Shown: piece by piece, positions 5,741 to 6,416 of the stretch
Numbering within the stretch: the first letter of the stretch is position 1
Layout: every line of letters starts with the position of its first letter
Source: an uncultured Terriglobales bacterium
GTDB lineage: Bacteria > Acidobacteriota > Terriglobia > Terriglobales > Acidobacteriaceae
Length of the DNA stretch: 6,416 bases
Direction: 5' to 3'
Assembly (NCBI GenBank): GCA_955652845.1
Contig: CATPBY010000016.1
Coordinates: forward strand, 1 to 6,416
Notes under the pieces: generated by a model
What the model was told of the DNA's origin: nothing
Databases searched by the model: none
Seen by the model: only the letters and a program-made list of their open reading frames with translations
Program-made: the position numbers and the translations under genes

Positions 5741-6416
5741 CTGGAACAGCCGCGCGTTTCTGCTCAGGATATTCATAAACTCCTCGTCCGGCTTTCCGGC
5801 CCACGCGTCCGGCTTTTACGTATTGCACTAGAAGTGGTGCAGGCCGATACTTCTCCCCCAGCGTCTTGTGCAGGTACTCCAGAATATTGAGACGTGTGTC
5901 TAGTCCCACCAGGTCGACCAGCTCAAAAGGCCCCATAGGGTGGTTCAAGCCTAACTTTAATGCTTTGTCGATATCTTCCGCTGATGCAATACCTTCCTGG
6001 AGCATATAAAACGCTTCATTCCCGATCATGGCGTTAATGCGGCTGGTGATAAACCCGGGTGACTCCTTGATTACGACAACTTCTTTCCCCATGCGCTTGC
6101 CAACGTCGGCCGCCGTAGCCAGTGTATCGTCATCAGTCTCTAGTGCGCGCACTACTTCCAGCAGCTTCATCTTGTGGACCGGGTTGAAAAAATGCATGCC
6201 TAGACACTTTTTGGCGCGGTAGGTGACGCTGGCAATTTCGGTGATGCTCAACGAAGACGTGTTTGAGGCGAGGATTGCATCGGGACGGCAAATCTTATCG
6301 AGCAGGGTAAATATCTCGATTTTCGATTCCATCTCCTCCGGCACCGCCTCAATCACAAGGTCGGCTTCGCGAGCGGCTTCTTCTACCCCGCCGGCGTATT
6401 CCAATCTGGCCAGGGC
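5709..6416 (-). CDS. hbd: 3-hydroxybutyryl-CoA (3-hydroxyacyl-CoA) dehydrogenase, N-terminus cut by the window edge
   Basis: The visible part has 235 residues. The frame stays open to the right edge, so the start and the first roughly 50 residues, including the G-x-G-x-x-G NAD-binding loop, lie outside; the TTG at 6404 is internal. It oxidises (S)-3-hydroxyacyl-CoA to 3-oxoacyl-CoA with NAD+, in beta-oxidation or butyryl-CoA metabolism in the cytoplasm. Visible landmarks, in visible-part numbering, are A-D-L-V-I-E-A-V-P-E (18-27), the catalytic-serine motif N-T-S-S (52-55), the catalytic histidine in H-F-F-N-P (75-79), the paired glutamate in K-L-L-E-V (84-88) and the C-terminal-domain signature N-H-P-M-G-P-F-E-L (158-166). 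The usual N of G-F-I-V-N-R is serine here (S125, G-F-I-T-S-R), as I recall for a Bacillus-like subgroup. An Ala/Pro/Lys-rich tail (about 219-235) follows the domain. It converges on the DUF2911 gene. Confidence 0.93.
   Translation of the reverse strand, partial: ALARLEYAGGVEEAAREADLVIEAVPEEMESKIEIFTLLDKICRPDAILASNTSSLSITEIASVTYRAKKCLGMHFFNPVHKMKLLEVVRALETDDDTLATAADVGKRMGKEVVVIKESPGFITSRINAMIGNEAFYMLQEGIASAEDIDKALKLGLNHPMGPFELVDLVGLDTRLNILEYLHKTLGEKYRPAPLLVQYVKAGRVGRKAGRGVYEYPEQKRAAVPEKTPAAKTTH

Overview
The window looks like chromosomal DNA of a free-living Gram-negative bacterium, most likely an acidobacterium (Acidobacteriota). This taxonomic guess is inference. It rests on moderately high GC, strong Shine-Dalgarno sites, a secreted DUF2911/TPR protein, paired MacB-type permeases without an ATPase domain, and a GC-rich twin-palindrome repeat of a kind I associate from memory with acidobacterial genomes. 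No phage, transposase, CRISPR, rRNA or tRNA signal was found.

Layout. At the left edge (1-66, minus) are the first 22 codons of a membrane protein, probably a DMT/EamA-type transporter. A 152-base gap (67-218) separates it from a compact minus-strand cluster read from right to left: permease A (3136-4383), permease B (1894-3132), a 114-residue protein of unknown function (1553-1897) and a MidA/NDUFAF7-type SAM-dependent methyltransferase (219-1556). The gaps are 3 bases, then a 4-base GTGA overlap, then a 4-base ATGA overlap, so this is very probably one translationally coupled operon. A 234-base divergent intergenic region (4384-4617) precedes a plus-strand gene (4618-5685) for an exported DUF2911 protein with a TPR-like C-terminal half. 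That gene ends at a strong intrinsic terminator (5700-5740). The terminator lies inside the 3' end of a convergent, partial 3-hydroxyacyl-CoA dehydrogenase gene (5709-6416, minus) that runs off the right edge.

How the genes may work together. The two permeases are tandem paralogues and could form one heterodimeric MacB/LolCE-like membrane complex, which would need an ATPase encoded elsewhere. The methyltransferase and the unknown small protein are translationally tied to them, but no biochemical link is obvious from sequence. The dehydrogenase belongs to beta-oxidation or butyryl-CoA-type metabolism and seems unrelated to its neighbours.

The most unusual feature is inside the methyltransferase gene. 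A pair of short GC-rich hairpins sharing the core GGCTRANGCC is read through in frame (about 1069-1121), within a stretch of roughly 55-70 residues that looks extra for the family. This resembles a palindromic element inserted into a protein-coding gene without breaking it. No complete new defence or mobile system is visible.
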